From: a bacterium | GTDB lineage: Bacteria > Pseudomonadota > Alphaproteobacteria > Ferrovibrionales > Ferrovibrionaceae | Direction: 5' to 3' | Assembly: GCA_022844005.1 (NCBI GenBank) | Contig: JALHMN010000028.1 | Span: forward strand, 1 to 36,898 | DNA: 36,898 nucleotides | Part shown: positions 1 to 8,342 of the stretch, in pieces | How positions within the stretch are numbered: the first letter of the stretch is position 1 | How the letters are laid out: every line of letters begins with the position of its first letter | Notes under the pieces: generated by a model | Seen by the model: the letters and a program-made list of their open reading frames with translations, nothing else | The model's database searches: none | Told to the model about the DNA's origin: nothing | Made by a program: the position numbers and the translations under genes

Positions 1-282
1 AGTCCGACTCGGCTCGTCATCGATATGCGCCATGGGCCGAGATATTGGCGAGAGGGCCGGATGTCAATGCCGAGGCTGGCGCCGTCATCCCGTCTTGCAC
101 ACCCGCGCGCTGGTGCGGCGCAGGAGTTCAGACACGTGTTCGACCAGCCCGGCCCTCGTCGAGTTCTACATGGCGTCCCTGGTCGAGATCGGCTCTTTGC
201 AGCTCGGATGTCAGGCAATCGCGTGGCCGCCACGCTTCGAAAGCGGCACTCTAAATCACCAACAAATCAATAACTTACGTTT

Positions 283-362
283 TGCCCGGACTTGATCCGG
301 GCATCCACGGCGTCGGCGCAAGCGCAGGCTGAAGCGCGTGGATACCCGGGACTTCGCCCGGG
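283..362. repeat. Compound palindromic dispersed-type repeat
   Basis: Three nested inverted repeats are stacked. TGCCCGGA (283-290) and TCCGGGCA (296-303) form one hairpin. ATCCACG (303-309) pairs with CGTGGAT (337-343). CCCGGG (345-350) pairs with CCCGGG (357-362). This design, with a 'cccgggcatgac' edge, is typical of intergenic repeats scattered through many alphaproteobacterial genomes. Only one copy is in the window, so its repeat status rests on resemblance. Confidence 0.6.
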
Positions 363-581
363 CATGACAAATGTGGGAGGGTGAGGGTGCCTCAACCTTC
401 AGCGCCGCAGAACCGGAATGCGACAACCCTGGGGCAAGCCCGCGTTTGACGATACTGAGAGCGGCCAGCCGCCAGCATTCGCGGGTGACCGCGTCCGCGA
501 AAGCGGCCATTCTCGGCCGCCGGCCCCTGCGTTTCGGCGATGGGGACAGGATTGTCCGCCCCTTCCCGCCCCCACCGCCGC

Positions 582-610
582 TTGACGCTGGCGGCCTCCC
601 GTGGTTTATC
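582..610 (+). promoter_or_regulatory. Possible housekeeping promoter for ffh
   Basis: CTTGACG is seen with TTGACG at 582-587, an excellent -35 element. A 17-base spacer leads to TTTATC at 605-610, a weak -10. It lies about 75 bases before the ffh start and is the best candidate in the region. The weak -10 keeps confidence low. Confidence 0.35.
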
Positions 611-626
611 CCGCCCCCTGCCGGAA

Positions 627-657
627 GCACCAGCCCGCGAGTATCGCGCACTGGTGC
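627..657 (+). promoter_or_regulatory. Leader hairpin just upstream of ffh
   Basis: GCACCAG (627-633) pairs perfectly with CTGGTGC (651-657). Inside a 2x2 internal loop, CGCGA (636-640) pairs with TCGCG (644-648) around a GTA loop. No T-run follows, so it is not an ordinary terminator. It ends 28 bases before the ffh ATG and would be in the 5' leader if the 582-610 promoter is real. Confidence 0.5.
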
Positions 658-685
658 GTTTGGCGTTGTCTGAACGCGGACCGCA

Positions 686-2077
686 ATGTTCGAAAGTCTG
701 ACTTCCCGTCTCGGCGACGTCTTCGATCGCCTCAGGAAGCGCGGCGCCCTCTCCGAGGCCGACGTGAACGAGGCCCTGCGCGAAGTGCGCGTGGCCCTGC
801 TGGAGGCCGATGTCGCCCTTCCGGTGGTGAAGTCCTTCGTCGATTCCGTTCGCGTGCGCGCCGTCGGCGCCGAGGTGCTGAAATCGGTCACCCCCGGGCA
901 GATGGTCATCAAGATCGTCAACGACCGCCTGACCGAGATGCTGGGCGGCGAAGGGGGCGCGGAAGCCACCGAGATCGACCTGAACGCGCCCGCCCCGGTG
1001 CCGATCCTGATGGTCGGCCTGCAGGGTTCGGGCAAGACCACCACCACCGGCAAGATCGCCCTTCGCCTGAAGGAGCGCGACAAGCGCAAGGTCCTGATGG
1101 CCTCGCTCGACGTTCGCCGCCCCGCCGCGCAGGAACAGCTGCGCATTCTGGGCGAGCAGATCGGCGTCGCCACGCTGCCCATCATCGCCGGCCAGATGCC
1201 GGTCGATATCGCCAAGCGCGCGATGCAAGCCGCGCGGCTACAGGGCGTCGACGTGGTGATGCTGGACACCGCCGGCCGCCTCCACGTCGACGAGGGCCTG
1301 ATGGCCGAGGCGCGCGCCGTGCGCGACGCCACCGGGCCGCATGAGACGCTGCTGGTGGTCGACGCCCTGACCGGCCAGGACGCGGTCAATGTGGCGAAGC
1401 AGTTCAAGGAACAGGTCGGCGTCACGGGCATCGTGATGACCCGGATGGACGGCGACGGGCGCGGCGGCGCGGCGCTCTCCATGCGCTATGTCACCGGCGC
1501 GCCGATCAAGCTGATCGGCGTCGGCGAGAAGATGGACGCGCTGGAGCCCTTCCATCCCGGCCGTATCGCGTCGCGCATCCTCGGCATGGGCGACATCGTC
1601 AGCCTGGTCGAGAAGGCCGCCGAGACGCTGGAGAAGGACGAGGCCGAGAAGCTCGCCGCCAAGATGAAGAAGGGCGAGTTCGACCTCGACGACCTCGCCA
1701 CGCAGCTCAGGCAGATGAAGAAGATGGGCGGCATGCAGGGCGTGCTCTCCATGCTGCCCGGCGTGGGCAAGATGCAGAAGCAGATGGCCCAGGGCGGCAT
1801 CGACGAGAAGATGCTGACGCGTCAGGAAGCCATCATCGGCTCGATGACGAAGAAGGAACGCCGCAACCCCAAGCTCATCCACGCCAACCGCAAGAAGCGC
1901 ATCGCGGCCGGTTCGGGCACCAAGGTGGAAGACGTGAACCGCCTGCTCAAGCAGCACATGCAGATGGCGGACATGATGAAGAAGATGTCCCGCATGGGCG
2001 ACAAGGGTTTCATGCGGAGCGGACTTGCCAACCTGATCGGCGGCGGGGGCGGCGGCAGGCCGCCCTTCGGACGCTGA
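686..2077 (+). CDS. ffh: Signal recognition particle protein Ffh
   Basis: SRP54-type GTPase (463 aa) that binds SRP RNA and signal sequences of nascent membrane proteins and docks with FtsY at the inner membrane. The N domain occupies about residues 1-90. The G domain shows the P-loop GLQGSGKTT (111-119), [11 protein letters not shown] (142-152), DTAGR (194-198) and [10 protein letters not shown] (252-261; Arg replaces the usual Lys). [14 protein letters not shown] (278-291) closes the domain. From about 330 the protein is rich in Met and Lys, as expected of the RNA- and signal-binding M domain. The length is normal for the family. It is first in a translation operon, 43 bases before rpsP. 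No SRP RNA gene was found nearby. Confidence 0.97.
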   Translation: MFESLTSRLGDVFDRLRKRGALSEADVNEALREVRVALLEADVALPVVKSFVDSVRVRAVGAEVLKSVTPGQMVIKIVNDRLTEMLGGEGGAEATEIDLNAPAPVPILMVGLQGSGKTTTTGKIALRLKERDKRKVLMASLDVRRPAAQEQLRILGEQIGVATLPIIAGQMPVDIAKRAMQAARLQGVDVVMLDTAGRLHVDEGLMAEARAVRDATGPHETLLVVDALTGQDAVNVAKQFKEQVGVTGIVMTRMDGDGRGGAALSMRYVTGAPIKLIGVGEKMDALEPFHPGRIASRILGMGDIVSLVEKAAETLEKDEAEKLAAKMKKGEFDLDDLATQLRQMKKMGGMQGVLSMLPGVGKMQKQMAQGGIDEKMLTRQEAIIGSMTKKERRNPKLIHANRKKRIAAGSGTKVEDVNRLLKQHMQMADMMKKMSRMGDKGFMRSGLANLIGGGGGGRPPFGR

Positions 2078-2120
2078 ACACAAAATCGAATTTCACGAGC
2101 TCGACGGAAGGACCAGAGCC

Positions 2121-2471
2121 ATGCTGAAGATTCGCCTCTCCCGCGGTGGCGCCAAGAAGCGCCCCTACTACCGCATCGTCATCGCCGATTCGCATTCGCC
2201 CCGCGACGGCCGCTTCATCGAGCGCATCGGCTCCTACGACCCGATGCAGCCCAAGGACAGCGACCGGCGCCTGACCGTCGATACCGAGAAGGCCAAGGCC
2301 TGGATGGCCAAGGGCGCCCAGCCGACCGACCGCGTCGCCCGCCTGCTGAGCACGGCCGGCGTCGGCGAGTACAAGGTCTATCCGACGCCCTCGAAGTCGG
2401 CACCGAAGGCGAAGGCGCAGGAACGCGCCAAGGCGGCCGAAGCCGCCGCCGCGGCGCCGGCCGCCGAGTAA
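2121..2471 (+). CDS. rpsP: 30S ribosomal protein bS16
   Basis: Small-subunit ribosomal protein (116 aa). The N-terminus [20 protein letters not shown] followed by [11 protein letters not shown] and GSYDP is the bS16 signature. A GGAAGGA ribosome site lies about ten bases before the ATG. The last 25 or so residues are a Lys/Ala-rich tail ([20 protein letters not shown]), typical of alphaproteobacterial bS16 and probably disordered. It follows ffh and precedes rimM, whose product acts in 30S maturation. Confidence 0.97.
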   Translation: MLKIRLSRGGAKKRPYYRIVIADSHSPRDGRFIERIGSYDPMQPKDSDRRLTVDTEKAKAWMAKGAQPTDRVARLLSTAGVGEYKVYPTPSKSAPKAKAQERAKAAEAAAAAPAAE

Positions 2472-2504
2472 GGCCGGAACGGCAGCCGTCCGGTCCCGCG
2501 CAGC

Positions 2505-3200
2505 ATGTCGCCCGACACCACCGCTCCGCGCGCGAAATCGCGCCGACCGAGCCCTCCCTCGCCCTCAGGCGGGGGAGGGTTGGGTGGGGGCGGTGCCGGC
2601 ATTGCGTCGACTCCCGTGCGGCAACCACCCCCACCCCAGCCCTCCCCCACGCCACTTCGTGACGCGAGGGAGGGAGCCAAGGTCCTACTCGGCACCATCG
2701 GCGGGCCGCATGGCGTGCGGGGTCTGGTGAAGGTGCGCAGCCACACCGCCGACCCGGCCGATATCGTCGCCTACGGCCCGCTCGCCGATGCCGCGGGGCG
2801 GGTGTTCAGGCTGAAGGTCATGCACCAGGTGAAGGACTCGGTGGTGGTCGCCGTCGAGGGCGTGGCCGACCGCAACGCGGCGGAGACGCTGCGCGGCATC
2901 GACCTCTATGTCGACCGTGCCGTCCTGCCGGCGCCCGAGGAAGAGGACGAGTTCTACCTCGCCGACCTGATCGGCCTGACCGGCGTGACGCAAGCGGGCG
3001 AGACCTTCGGGACGGTGCGCGCGGTGCAGGATTTCGGCGCCGGCGACGTGCTGGAGATCGCGCCGGCCGCCGGCGGGCCGACGCTCTACCTGCCCTTCAC
3101 CCGCGAAGTGGTGCCGCAGGTCGATCTGGCGGCGGGACGCCTCGTCGTGGTGCCGCCGGCCGAGATCGAGGTCGGCGCGGAAGAGGAGGCCGAGCGATGA
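2505..3200 (+). CDS. rimM: 16S rRNA processing protein RimM, with repeat-encoded N-terminal extension
   Basis: RimM binds S19 and helps mature the 30S head. The family start is recognisable at residues 59-75 ([17 protein letters not shown]), followed by the N-terminal barrel and, after about residue 150, a PRC-type barrel ending in REVVPQVD...RLVVVPP. The protein is 231 aa, about 50 more than usual. The extra N-terminus is low-complexity Pro/Gly/Ser. Residues 16-57 are translated from the palindromic repeat at 2552-2674. The only other ordinary in-frame start, GTG at 2616, is also inside the repeat, so some repeat sequence must be translated unless a non-standard codon is used. The stop overlaps the trmD start by four bases (ATGA). 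Confidence 0.93.
   Translation: MSPDTTAPRAKSRRPSPPSPSGGGGLGGGGAGIASTPVRQPPPPQPSPTPLRDAREGAKVLLGTIGGPHGVRGLVKVRSHTADPADIVAYGPLADAAGRVFRLKVMHQVKDSVVVAVEGVADRNAAETLRGIDLYVDRAVLPAPEEEDEFYLADLIGLTGVTQAGETFGTVRAVQDFGAGDVLEIAPAAGGPTLYLPFTREVVPQVDLAAGRLVVVPPAEIEVGAEEEAER
2552..2674. repeat. Palindromic dispersed repeat, copy A (inside rimM)
   Basis: About 123 bases with imperfect inverted arms. The left arm is CCCTCCCTCGCC..AGGCGGGGG then AGGGTTGGGTGGGGGCGG. The right arm is CCACCCCCACCCCAG then CCCTCCCCC..GCGAGGGAGGG. It shares arms and layout with copy B at 23394-23512, while the centres differ. The right arm has about eight extra bases compared with the left. It is read in frame as part of rimM, a situation recalling the in-gene palindromic elements of Rickettsia. 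Confidence 0.85.
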
Positions 3201-3958
3201 GCGCTTCCCCCTCCCAGGCACCGCTGTTTCAGGCGCATGTGCTGACCCTCTTCCCGGAGATGTTCCCGGGTCCGCTCGGCATCAGCCTCACCGGCAAGGC
3301 CCTGGCGGAGGGGATCTGGAGCCTGCGGGCGCTGGACATCCGCGCCCATGCCCACGACAAGCACCGTTCGGTGGACGACACGCCGACCGGCGGCGGTCCC
3401 GGCATGGTGATGCGGCCCGACGTATTGGCGGCGGCACTCGACGCCACGGCGACGGGCAGCACCCTGCCGCGCATCTATCTCAGCCCGCGCGGTCGCCGCT
3501 TCGACCAGGAGATGGCAAAGAGCTGGGCCGCGGCGGGAGGCGTCGTCATCGTCTGCGGCCGTTTCGAGGGCGTCGACGAGCGGGTGATCGAGGCGCGCGG
3601 CCTCGAGGAAGTGAGCCTCGGCGATTTCGTGCTTTCGGGCGGCGAGATCGCGGCGATGGCCTGCCTCGATGCGACGGTGCGGCTGTTGCCCGGCGTGCTG
3701 GGCGAGGCCGAGAGCCTGTCCGAAGAAAGTTTCAGTGCCGGGTTGCTGGAATACCCCCAGTACACCCGGCCGCGCGACTGGGAAGGCCGGGCGGTGCCTG
3801 AGGTGCTGCTGTCGGGCCATCACAAGGCCATCGCCGCCTGGCGGCGGGCGGAGGCCGAAAGGATCACCCGGGCCCGACGGCCCGATTTGTGGGAACGCTA
3901 TGCGGCCGGGTCGATCCCGGCCGCGTCGGAAGATCGAGCGAGAGGTAGAGAGCCATGA
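3197..3958 (+). CDS. trmD: tRNA (guanine-N1)-methyltransferase TrmD
   Basis: SPOUT-class enzyme (253 aa) that makes m1G37 in tRNAs from S-adenosylmethionine and so prevents +1 frameshifting. Visible motifs are PTGGGPGMV (63-71), YLSPRGR (94-100), [10 protein letters not shown] (120-129), [11 protein letters not shown] (140-150, the trefoil-knot cofactor site) and LEYPQYTRP (184-192). The length is normal. ATGA overlaps at both ends, with rimM and rplS, indicate translational coupling. Confidence 0.97.
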   Translation: MSASPSQAPLFQAHVLTLFPEMFPGPLGISLTGKALAEGIWSLRALDIRAHAHDKHRSVDDTPTGGGPGMVMRPDVLAAALDATATGSTLPRIYLSPRGRRFDQEMAKSWAAAGGVVIVCGRFEGVDERVIEARGLEEVSLGDFVLSGGEIAAMACLDATVRLLPGVLGEAESLSEESFSAGLLEYPQYTRPRDWEGRAVPEVLLSGHHKAIAAWRRAEAERITRARRPDLWERYAAGSIPAASEDRARGREP

Positions 3959-4383
3959 ACATCATTCAGCAGATCGAGCAGGAAGAAGTCGGCAAGCTGG
4001 TCGAAGCGCGCGCCGTGCCGGAATTCCGCCCGGGCGACACGCTGCGCGTCCAGGTGAAGGTCGTGGAAGGCACCCGCGAGCGCATCCAGGCCTTCGAAGG
4101 CGTCTGCATCGCCCGCGCCAACCGCGGCATCGGCTCCAGCTTCACCGTGCGCAAGATCTCCTACGGTGAAGGCGTGGAACGCGTGTTCCCGCTCTACTCG
4201 CCGCGCATCGACGCGATCGAGGTGGTGCGCCGCGGCGACGTCCGCCGCGCCAAGCTCTATTACCTGCGCGGCCTGACCGGCAAGGCGGCCCGCATCGCCG
4301 AGCGCCAGGATCCCCAGCGCCTGATCAACAAGGCCGAGAAGGCCGCCGCCAAGGCCGCCGCCGCCGCGGCCAGCGGCGCCTGA
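3955..4383 (+). CDS. rplS: 50S ribosomal protein bL19
   Basis: Large-subunit protein at the subunit interface (142 aa). Family hallmarks are [48 protein letters not shown] and [13 protein letters not shown]. The last 20 residues are an Ala/Lys tail, common in alphaproteobacteria. It is the last gene of the operon and overlaps trmD by four bases. A palindrome suited to termination starts 14 bases after the stop. Confidence 0.97.
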   Translation: MNIIQQIEQEEVGKLVEARAVPEFRPGDTLRVQVKVVEGTRERIQAFEGVCIARANRGIGSSFTVRKISYGEGVERVFPLYSPRIDAIEVVRRGDVRRAKLYYLRGLTGKAARIAERQDPQRLINKAEKAAAKAAAAAASGA

Positions 4384-4396
4384 GTCAGTCCGGTTC

Positions 4397-4440
4397 CCGG
4401 ATCCGCTGCGATCGCGCCCCTGCGCGCGCAGGGGATCCGG
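4397..4440. terminator. Bidirectional hairpin between convergent rplS and ilvE
   Basis: CCCCTG (4417-4422) and CAGGGG (4429-4434) form a tight hairpin around CGCGCG. Outside it, CCGGATCC (4397-4404) pairs with GGATCCGG (4433-4440). There is no clear T-run, so termination may be weak or Rho-assisted. Its location between convergent genes is the main support. Confidence 0.55.
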
Positions 4441-4452
4441 TAACGCCGTCGC

Positions 4453-5328
4453 TCACGCCCGGGTCGCCCGGGCGAAGTCTTCCATCAGGGCGAGGCTCAT
4501 CCGGCCCGGGGTGAAGCGCCAGTCGGCGATTTCCGACACCGGCGTCACCTCGGCCGCGGTGCCGGTGAGGAAGCACTCCTCGAATTCCGCCAGTTCCGAC
4601 GGAAGAATGGCGCGCTCGACGACATCGATCTGCCGCTCGCGGGCGAGGCCCATGACGGTGCGCCGCGTGATGCCGTCGAGGAAGCAGTCGGCCGGCGGGG
4701 TATAGAGCTTCCCCTCCCTGGCGAAGAAGACGTTCGCCCCCGTCGCCTCCGCCACCTGGCCGCGCCAGTCCAGCATCAGGGCGTCGTCGAAGCCCTCGTC
4801 CTCGGCCTTGTGCTTGGACATGGTGCAGATCATGTAGAGGCCGGTCGCCTTCGACTTCGTCGGCGCCGTGTCGGGGGAGGGGCGCCGCCAGTCGGCGAGT
4901 TGCATGCGGATGCCCTTCATCTTCGCCTCGGGGGTGAAGTATGACGGCCAGTCCCAGGTGGCGATGGCGAGGTTGATCTTCGTCTTCGCCGCCGCCACGC
5001 CCATCATTTCGCTGCCGCGCCAGGCGATCGGACGGACATAAGCGTCGGCGCAGCCGTTCGCCTGCACGACCAACTTCGTTGCGGCGTCGATCTCGGCCGG
5101 CGTATAGGGAATCTCGAAACCCAGCAGCCGCCCCGACTGGATCAGGCGTTCCGAATGCGCGCTCAGCCTGAACACCTTCCCGCCATAGACCCGTTCGCCC
5201 TCGAAGACGGCGCTGGCATAGTGCAGTCCGTGGCTCAGGACATGCGGACGGGCATCGCGCCACGGGATCAGGGCACCGTTCCACCAGATGAAGCCGTCGC
5301 GGTCGTCGAAGGGGATGATATCGGGCAT
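4453..5328 (-). CDS. ilvE: Branched-chain amino acid aminotransferase
   Basis: Fold-type IV PLP enzyme (291 aa) that transfers the amino group between Glu and the 2-oxo acids of Leu, Ile and Val. Lys160 in KSKATGLY is the expected Schiff-base lysine. EATGANVFF (194-202), DGITRRTVM (218-226) and FLTGTAAEVTPV follow as in the family. The ATG at 5328 is preceded by an AAGGAG ribosome site. The gene is convergent with rplS and divergent from the marR-type gene. The shared 72-base spacer has a palindrome over its likely promoter. A D-amino-acid or lyase relative of the fold is less likely. Confidence 0.93.
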   Translation of the reverse strand: MPDIIPFDDRDGFIWWNGALIPWRDARPHVLSHGLHYASAVFEGERVYGGKVFRLSAHSERLIQSGRLLGFEIPYTPAEIDAATKLVVQANGCADAYVRPIAWRGSEMMGVAAAKTKINLAIATWDWPSYFTPEAKMKGIRMQLADWRRPSPDTAPTKSKATGLYMICTMSKHKAEDEGFDDALMLDWRGQVAEATGANVFFAREGKLYTPPADCFLDGITRRTVMGLARERQIDVVERAILPSELAEFEECFLTGTAAEVTPVSEIADWRFTPGRMSLALMEDFARATRA

Positions 5329-5365
5329 GATATGCTCTCCTTGTAATATTATGTCGCGTCAGGAG

Positions 5366-5379
5366 TGTTATGGATAACA
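5366..5379. promoter_or_regulatory. Candidate MarR-family operator in the ilvE/marR spacer
   Basis: TGTTAT GG ATAACA is a perfect 6-bp-arm palindrome in the 72-base divergent spacer. On the minus strand TTGACT (5392-5397) and TATCCA, 17 bases apart, form a possible ilvE promoter whose -10 overlaps the palindrome. Repression by the adjacent MarR-type protein is an inference from position and symmetry. Confidence 0.45.
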
Positions 5380-5400
5380 AAACTTCGGAAATAAGTCAAC

Positions 5401-5895
5401 ATGGCTGACATAAAATCGCAGGCTAACCCGCTTTTCCTCACCGAGGAGGAGATCCGCCAGGGCATAGAATTGCTGTTCTATGCCTATCGCGACTTCACCT
5501 CGGACCCGGACGAAATCCTGGCCGAGTACGGGTTCGGACGCGCGCATCACCGGGTGCTGCATTTCGTCAACCGCAACCCGGGCATGACGGTGAGCCAGCT
5601 TCTGGCCATCCTGCGCATCACCAAGCAGTCGCTGGCCCGCGTGCTGGGCGCGCTGGTCGAGCAGGGCTTCATCCGCCAGGACCAGGGCAGCGTCGACCGG
5701 CGGCAGCGGCTTCTCTATTTGACCGAGTCGGGCGAGGCGCTCGAGCGCCGCGTCTCGGCGCCGCAGCGCGATCGCGTCGCCCGAGCCTATGGCGAGGCCG
5801 GGGCCGAGGCCGTCGCGGGCTATCGCAAAGTCCTCTACGGCCTGATCGGCCCGGCCGAACGCGACAGCATCCTCAAGTCGATCGAACGGCGCTGA
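5401..5895 (+). CDS. MarR-family transcriptional regulator (PetP-like)
   Basis: A 164-residue winged-helix regulator. The recognition region is TVSQLLAILRITKQSLARVLGALVEQG, followed by the wing DQGSVDRRQRLLYLTESGEAL. A MarR-type gene coupled directly to an OmpR-type gene recalls petP-petR of Rhodobacter capsulatus, so the assignment is by arrangement. Its stop overlaps the response-regulator start (TGATG). The start at 5401 has only a weak purine-rich ribosome site. It may bind the palindrome at 5366-5379 and control itself and ilvE. Confidence 0.88.
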   Translation: MADIKSQANPLFLTEEEIRQGIELLFYAYRDFTSDPDEILAEYGFGRAHHRVLHFVNRNPGMTVSQLLAILRITKQSLARVLGALVEQGFIRQDQGSVDRRQRLLYLTESGEALERRVSAPQRDRVARAYGEAGAEAVAGYRKVLYGLIGPAERDSILKSIERR

Positions 5896-6584
5896 TGGCG
5901 GACGACGATCCACACCTTCTCGTCGTCGACGACGACAGCCGCCTGCGCACGCTGCTGCGCAAATTCCTGCAGGAGAACGGCTTCAGGGTGACGCTGGCCG
6001 CCGACGCGGAAGAGGCGCGGGCAAAGCTCGCCGGCCTCGCCTACGACCTGATCGTGCTGGACCGGATGATGCCGGGGGAGACCGGAACGGAATTCGCGAG
6101 CCGGCTTCGTCTCTCCGATCCGGTGCCGATCCTGATGCTGACGGCGATGGGCGAATCCGAGGACCGGATCACCGGGCTGCAGGCCGGGGTCGACGACTAT
6201 CTGGCGAAGCCCTTCGAGCCGCGCGAACTGCTGCTGCGCATCCAGTCGATCCTGCGCCGTGCCCTGCCCGCGGATCGCCCGGCGGGCACCGCGATCGTTC
6301 GGTTCGGCGCCTTCCAATTCGATCCACGAAAGGCCGAACTGTCGCGCGACGGCGAAGTCGTGCCGCTCACCACCGGGGAAGCGGCCCTCCTCCGCGTCTT
6401 CGCCCGCGCGCCGGGTGTGACCATCAAGCGCGCCGATCTGACGCGCGAGACCGGCGGCGCCGAGGGCCGTGCCGTCGATGTCCAGATCACGCGGCTGCGG
6501 CGCAAGATCGAGGCCGATCCGAGGGCGCCGCGCTACCTGCAGACCGTGTGGGGCGAAGGCTACGTGTTGTGGCCCGACGAATGA
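5895..6584 (+). CDS. OmpR/PhoB-type response regulator (PetR-like)
   Basis: A two-domain regulator (229 aa). The receiver domain has the acidic pocket VDDD (11-14), the phospho-acceptor Asp56 (DLIVLDRMMPG), Thr83 and Lys105 (DDYLAKPF). The winged helix spans about residues 150-229, with LTTGEAALL, VDVQITRLRRKIE and VWGEGYVL. The start overlaps the MarR stop by one base, and the kinase begins ten bases after its stop, so the three genes form one unit. The kinase downstream is the obvious partner. Confidence 0.95.
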   Translation: MADDDPHLLVVDDDSRLRTLLRKFLQENGFRVTLAADAEEARAKLAGLAYDLIVLDRMMPGETGTEFASRLRLSDPVPILMLTAMGESEDRITGLQAGVDDYLAKPFEPRELLLRIQSILRRALPADRPAGTAIVRFGAFQFDPRKAELSRDGEVVPLTTGEAALLRVFARAPGVTIKRADLTRETGGAEGRAVDVQITRLRRKIEADPRAPRYLQTVWGEGYVLWPDE

Positions 6585-6594
6585 AGCCCGCCGC

Positions 6595-7920
6595 ATGAAG
6601 GTCGCCGGCGTGAAGATCCGGCTGTGGCCGAAGACGCTCCTGGCGCGCGCCATCCTGCTGCTGGTGGCGCCGACGCTGCTGCTGCAGCTGATCGCGGCTT
6701 CGTTCTTCTACCAGCGCCACTGGGACCAGATCTCGCGGCGCCTGGCCGGGGGCATCGCCGGCGAGATCGCCGCCGTGCTGGAATTGGCGCAGCAATCGCC
6801 GACGCCATCCGATCGGCAGGCGATCTTCGACATGGCGTATCGGCAGTTTCAGATGGTGGTCGAGTTCGAGCCCGACGCCAGGCTGCCCGCCGACGAACAG
6901 CGGATCCGATTCCTGTCCATTACCGACCGCGCGCTGCGCCGGATGATGGAGGAGCGCGTCGCGCTGGACTATCGCTTCGACGCCGACCGCGAGGACGACC
7001 GGGTCGAGATCCAGGTTCAGCTGCATGACGGGGTCGCGAGCTTCCTCACCATCGAGAAGCGGCTTTATTCCACCACCACCTATTTCTTCATCCTGTGGAT
7101 GGCGGGCGCCTCCATCGTGCTGCTGAGCATCGCCATCGTCTTCCTGCGCCGCGAGATGCAGCCGATCAATCGTCTGGCACGGGCAGCCGACAGTTTCGGC
7201 AAGGGCCGCGACGTCGAAGGCTTCGCCCCGGAGGGCGCGCGCGAGGTGCGCCGCGCCGCCCATGCCTTCCTGGTGATGAAGGATCGCATCCGCCGCCAGA
7301 TCGACCAGCGGACCGAGATGCTGGCGGGCGTCAGCCACGACCTGCGGGCGCCGCTCACCCGGATGAAACTGGCGCTCGCGCTGATGAAGGCGGATGAGGA
7401 GGTCATCGACTTCAGGCGCGACGTCGAGGAGATGGAGCGGATGATCCGCGGCTATCTCGACTTCGCCCGCGGCCAGGACAGCGAACCTGCCCGCCGGCTG
7501 GACGTGGCGGAGATCCTGCGCGAAGTGGCGAACGATGCCGCGCGACGGGGCAAGCCGGTCTCGCTCGACACACCCGACGCACTGGTCGCCGAGGCCCGGC
7601 CCGATGCGCTCAAGCGCTGCCTGACCAACCTGGTGGAGAATGCCGGGCGCTACGGCAGCAAGGTGATGATCGCCGGCCGGCGCACCGCCGAAGCGGTGGA
7701 GATCACCGTCGACGACGACGGGCCGGGCATCGCCGAGAACCTGCGCGAGGACGTCTTCCGTCCCTTCCGAAGACTGGATGCCGCGCGCGGACCCGACACG
7801 GCCGGCGTCGGGCTCGGCCTCACCATCGCCCGCGACGTGGCCCGCGCCCATGGCGGCGACGTCACCTTGCATGACGCGCCCGAGGGCGGCCTGCGGGCGC
7901 GGGTCAGGCTGCCGGTCTGA
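6595..7920 (+). CDS. EnvZ-like sensor histidine kinase
   Basis: Membrane sensor kinase (441 aa from the ATG at 6595; a longer reading would overlap the response regulator). The first transmembrane helix is near residues 15-40, the periplasmic sensor about 41-160, the second helix about 165-187, then a HAMP linker. His248 in GVSHDLRAPLTRMKL is the phospho-acceptor. The ATP site shows NLVENAGRYG (Asn349), DDDGPGI (Asp375) and GVGLGLTIARD (404-414). It probably phosphorylates the OmpR-type protein encoded just upstream. The stimulus cannot be read from the sequence. Confidence 0.93.
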   Translation: MKVAGVKIRLWPKTLLARAILLLVAPTLLLQLIAASFFYQRHWDQISRRLAGGIAGEIAAVLELAQQSPTPSDRQAIFDMAYRQFQMVVEFEPDARLPADEQRIRFLSITDRALRRMMEERVALDYRFDADREDDRVEIQVQLHDGVASFLTIEKRLYSTTTYFFILWMAGASIVLLSIAIVFLRREMQPINRLARAADSFGKGRDVEGFAPEGAREVRRAAHAFLVMKDRIRRQIDQRTEMLAGVSHDLRAPLTRMKLALALMKADEEVIDFRRDVEEMERMIRGYLDFARGQDSEPARRLDVAEILREVANDAARRGKPVSLDTPDALVAEARPDALKRCLTNLVENAGRYGSKVMIAGRRTAEAVEITVDDDGPGIAENLREDVFRPFRRLDAARGPDTAGVGLGLTIARDVARAHGGDVTLHDAPEGGLRARVRLPV

Positions 7921-7923
7921 GGC

Positions 7924-8268
7924 TCAGTAGAGGCGTCCGCCGTCGGGCACCTTGCGCTCCGGCCCGATCAGCACCACCTCGCCCGTGGCATCGGGAAAGC
8001 CGAGGCAGAGCACCTCGGACAGGAACGGGCCGATCTGCCGCGGCGGGAAATTGACCACCGCCGCGACCTGCCGGCCGACGAGGGCCTGCGGCGCGTAGTG
8101 GCGGGTGATCTGGGCCGAACTCTTCTTCACGCCGATCTCCGGCCCGAAATCGATCTTCAGCTTGAAGGCCGGCTTGCGCGCCTGGGGAAAGGGTTCGGCC
8201 TCGATGATGGTGCCGACGCGGATGTCCACCTTCAGGAAGTCGTCGAAACTGATCGCTGGCGAGGGCAA
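7924..8268 (-). CDS. csaA: CsaA-like tRNA-binding domain protein
   Basis: A single OB-fold protein (114 aa) of the tRNA-binding-domain family to which the secretion chaperone CsaA belongs. It shows [42 protein letters not shown] and the final [16 protein letters not shown]. The start is inferred to be TTG at 8268: a GGAG ribosome site lies seven bases upstream and the family N-terminus begins here. Longer readings would run through the upstream terminator. It is convergent with the sensor kinase, three bases apart. Whether it acts as a chaperone or an RNA binder is open. Confidence 0.88.
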   Translation of the reverse strand: MPSPAISFDDFLKVDIRVGTIIEAEPFPQARKPAFKLKIDFGPEIGVKKSSAQITRHYAPQALVGRQVAAVVNFPPRQIGPFLSEVLCLGFPDATGEVVLIGPERKVPDGGRLY

Positions 8269-8281
8269 GGCGTGGCTCCGC

Positions 8282-8313
8282 AAAAGGAAAGGGCGGGGCA
8301 ATCTGCCCCGCCC
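8282..8313 (-). terminator. Intrinsic terminator of the cyclase-family gene
   Basis: GGGCGGGGC (8291-8299) and GCCCCGCCC (8305-8313) form a perfect 9-bp stem with a five-base loop. On the minus strand it is followed by a T-rich tract (TTTCCTTTT). It lies between the cyclase stop and the csaA start, so csaA probably relies on read-through or its own promoter. Confidence 0.85.
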
Positions 8314-8342
8314 ATTGGCCGTCGTGAAGGGGAAGCCTTCCC

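Larger units (their letters stand above)
1..685. other. No recognisable gene; upstream region of ffh
   Basis: I recognise no protein in these 685 bases. Two plus-strand frames are open over roughly the first 250 bases. One starts with a plausible Ala/Glu-rich stretch and the other later reads like ordinary protein, so a decayed 3' gene tail with a frameshift is possible, but I could not match it to a family. A T-loop-like string near 235 is not part of a cloverleaf. The right half contains a palindromic repeat (283-362), a possible promoter (582-610) and a hairpin (627-657), listed separately. Confidence 0.4.

Noticed and set aside
200..275. tRNA-like T-loop string
   Set aside because: A TTCGAA near 236 with a GCCGC/GCGGC hairpin is present, but no acceptor stem, anticodon arm or CCA fits.
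256..1482. 408-residue open frame on the minus strand
   Set aside because: Covers the ffh GTPase domain in reverse and is Ser/Arg/Thr rich without any motif.
4385..5380. 331-residue open frame over ilvE
   Set aside because: Other minus-strand frame; the aminotransferase frame has the PLP lysine and all family motifs.
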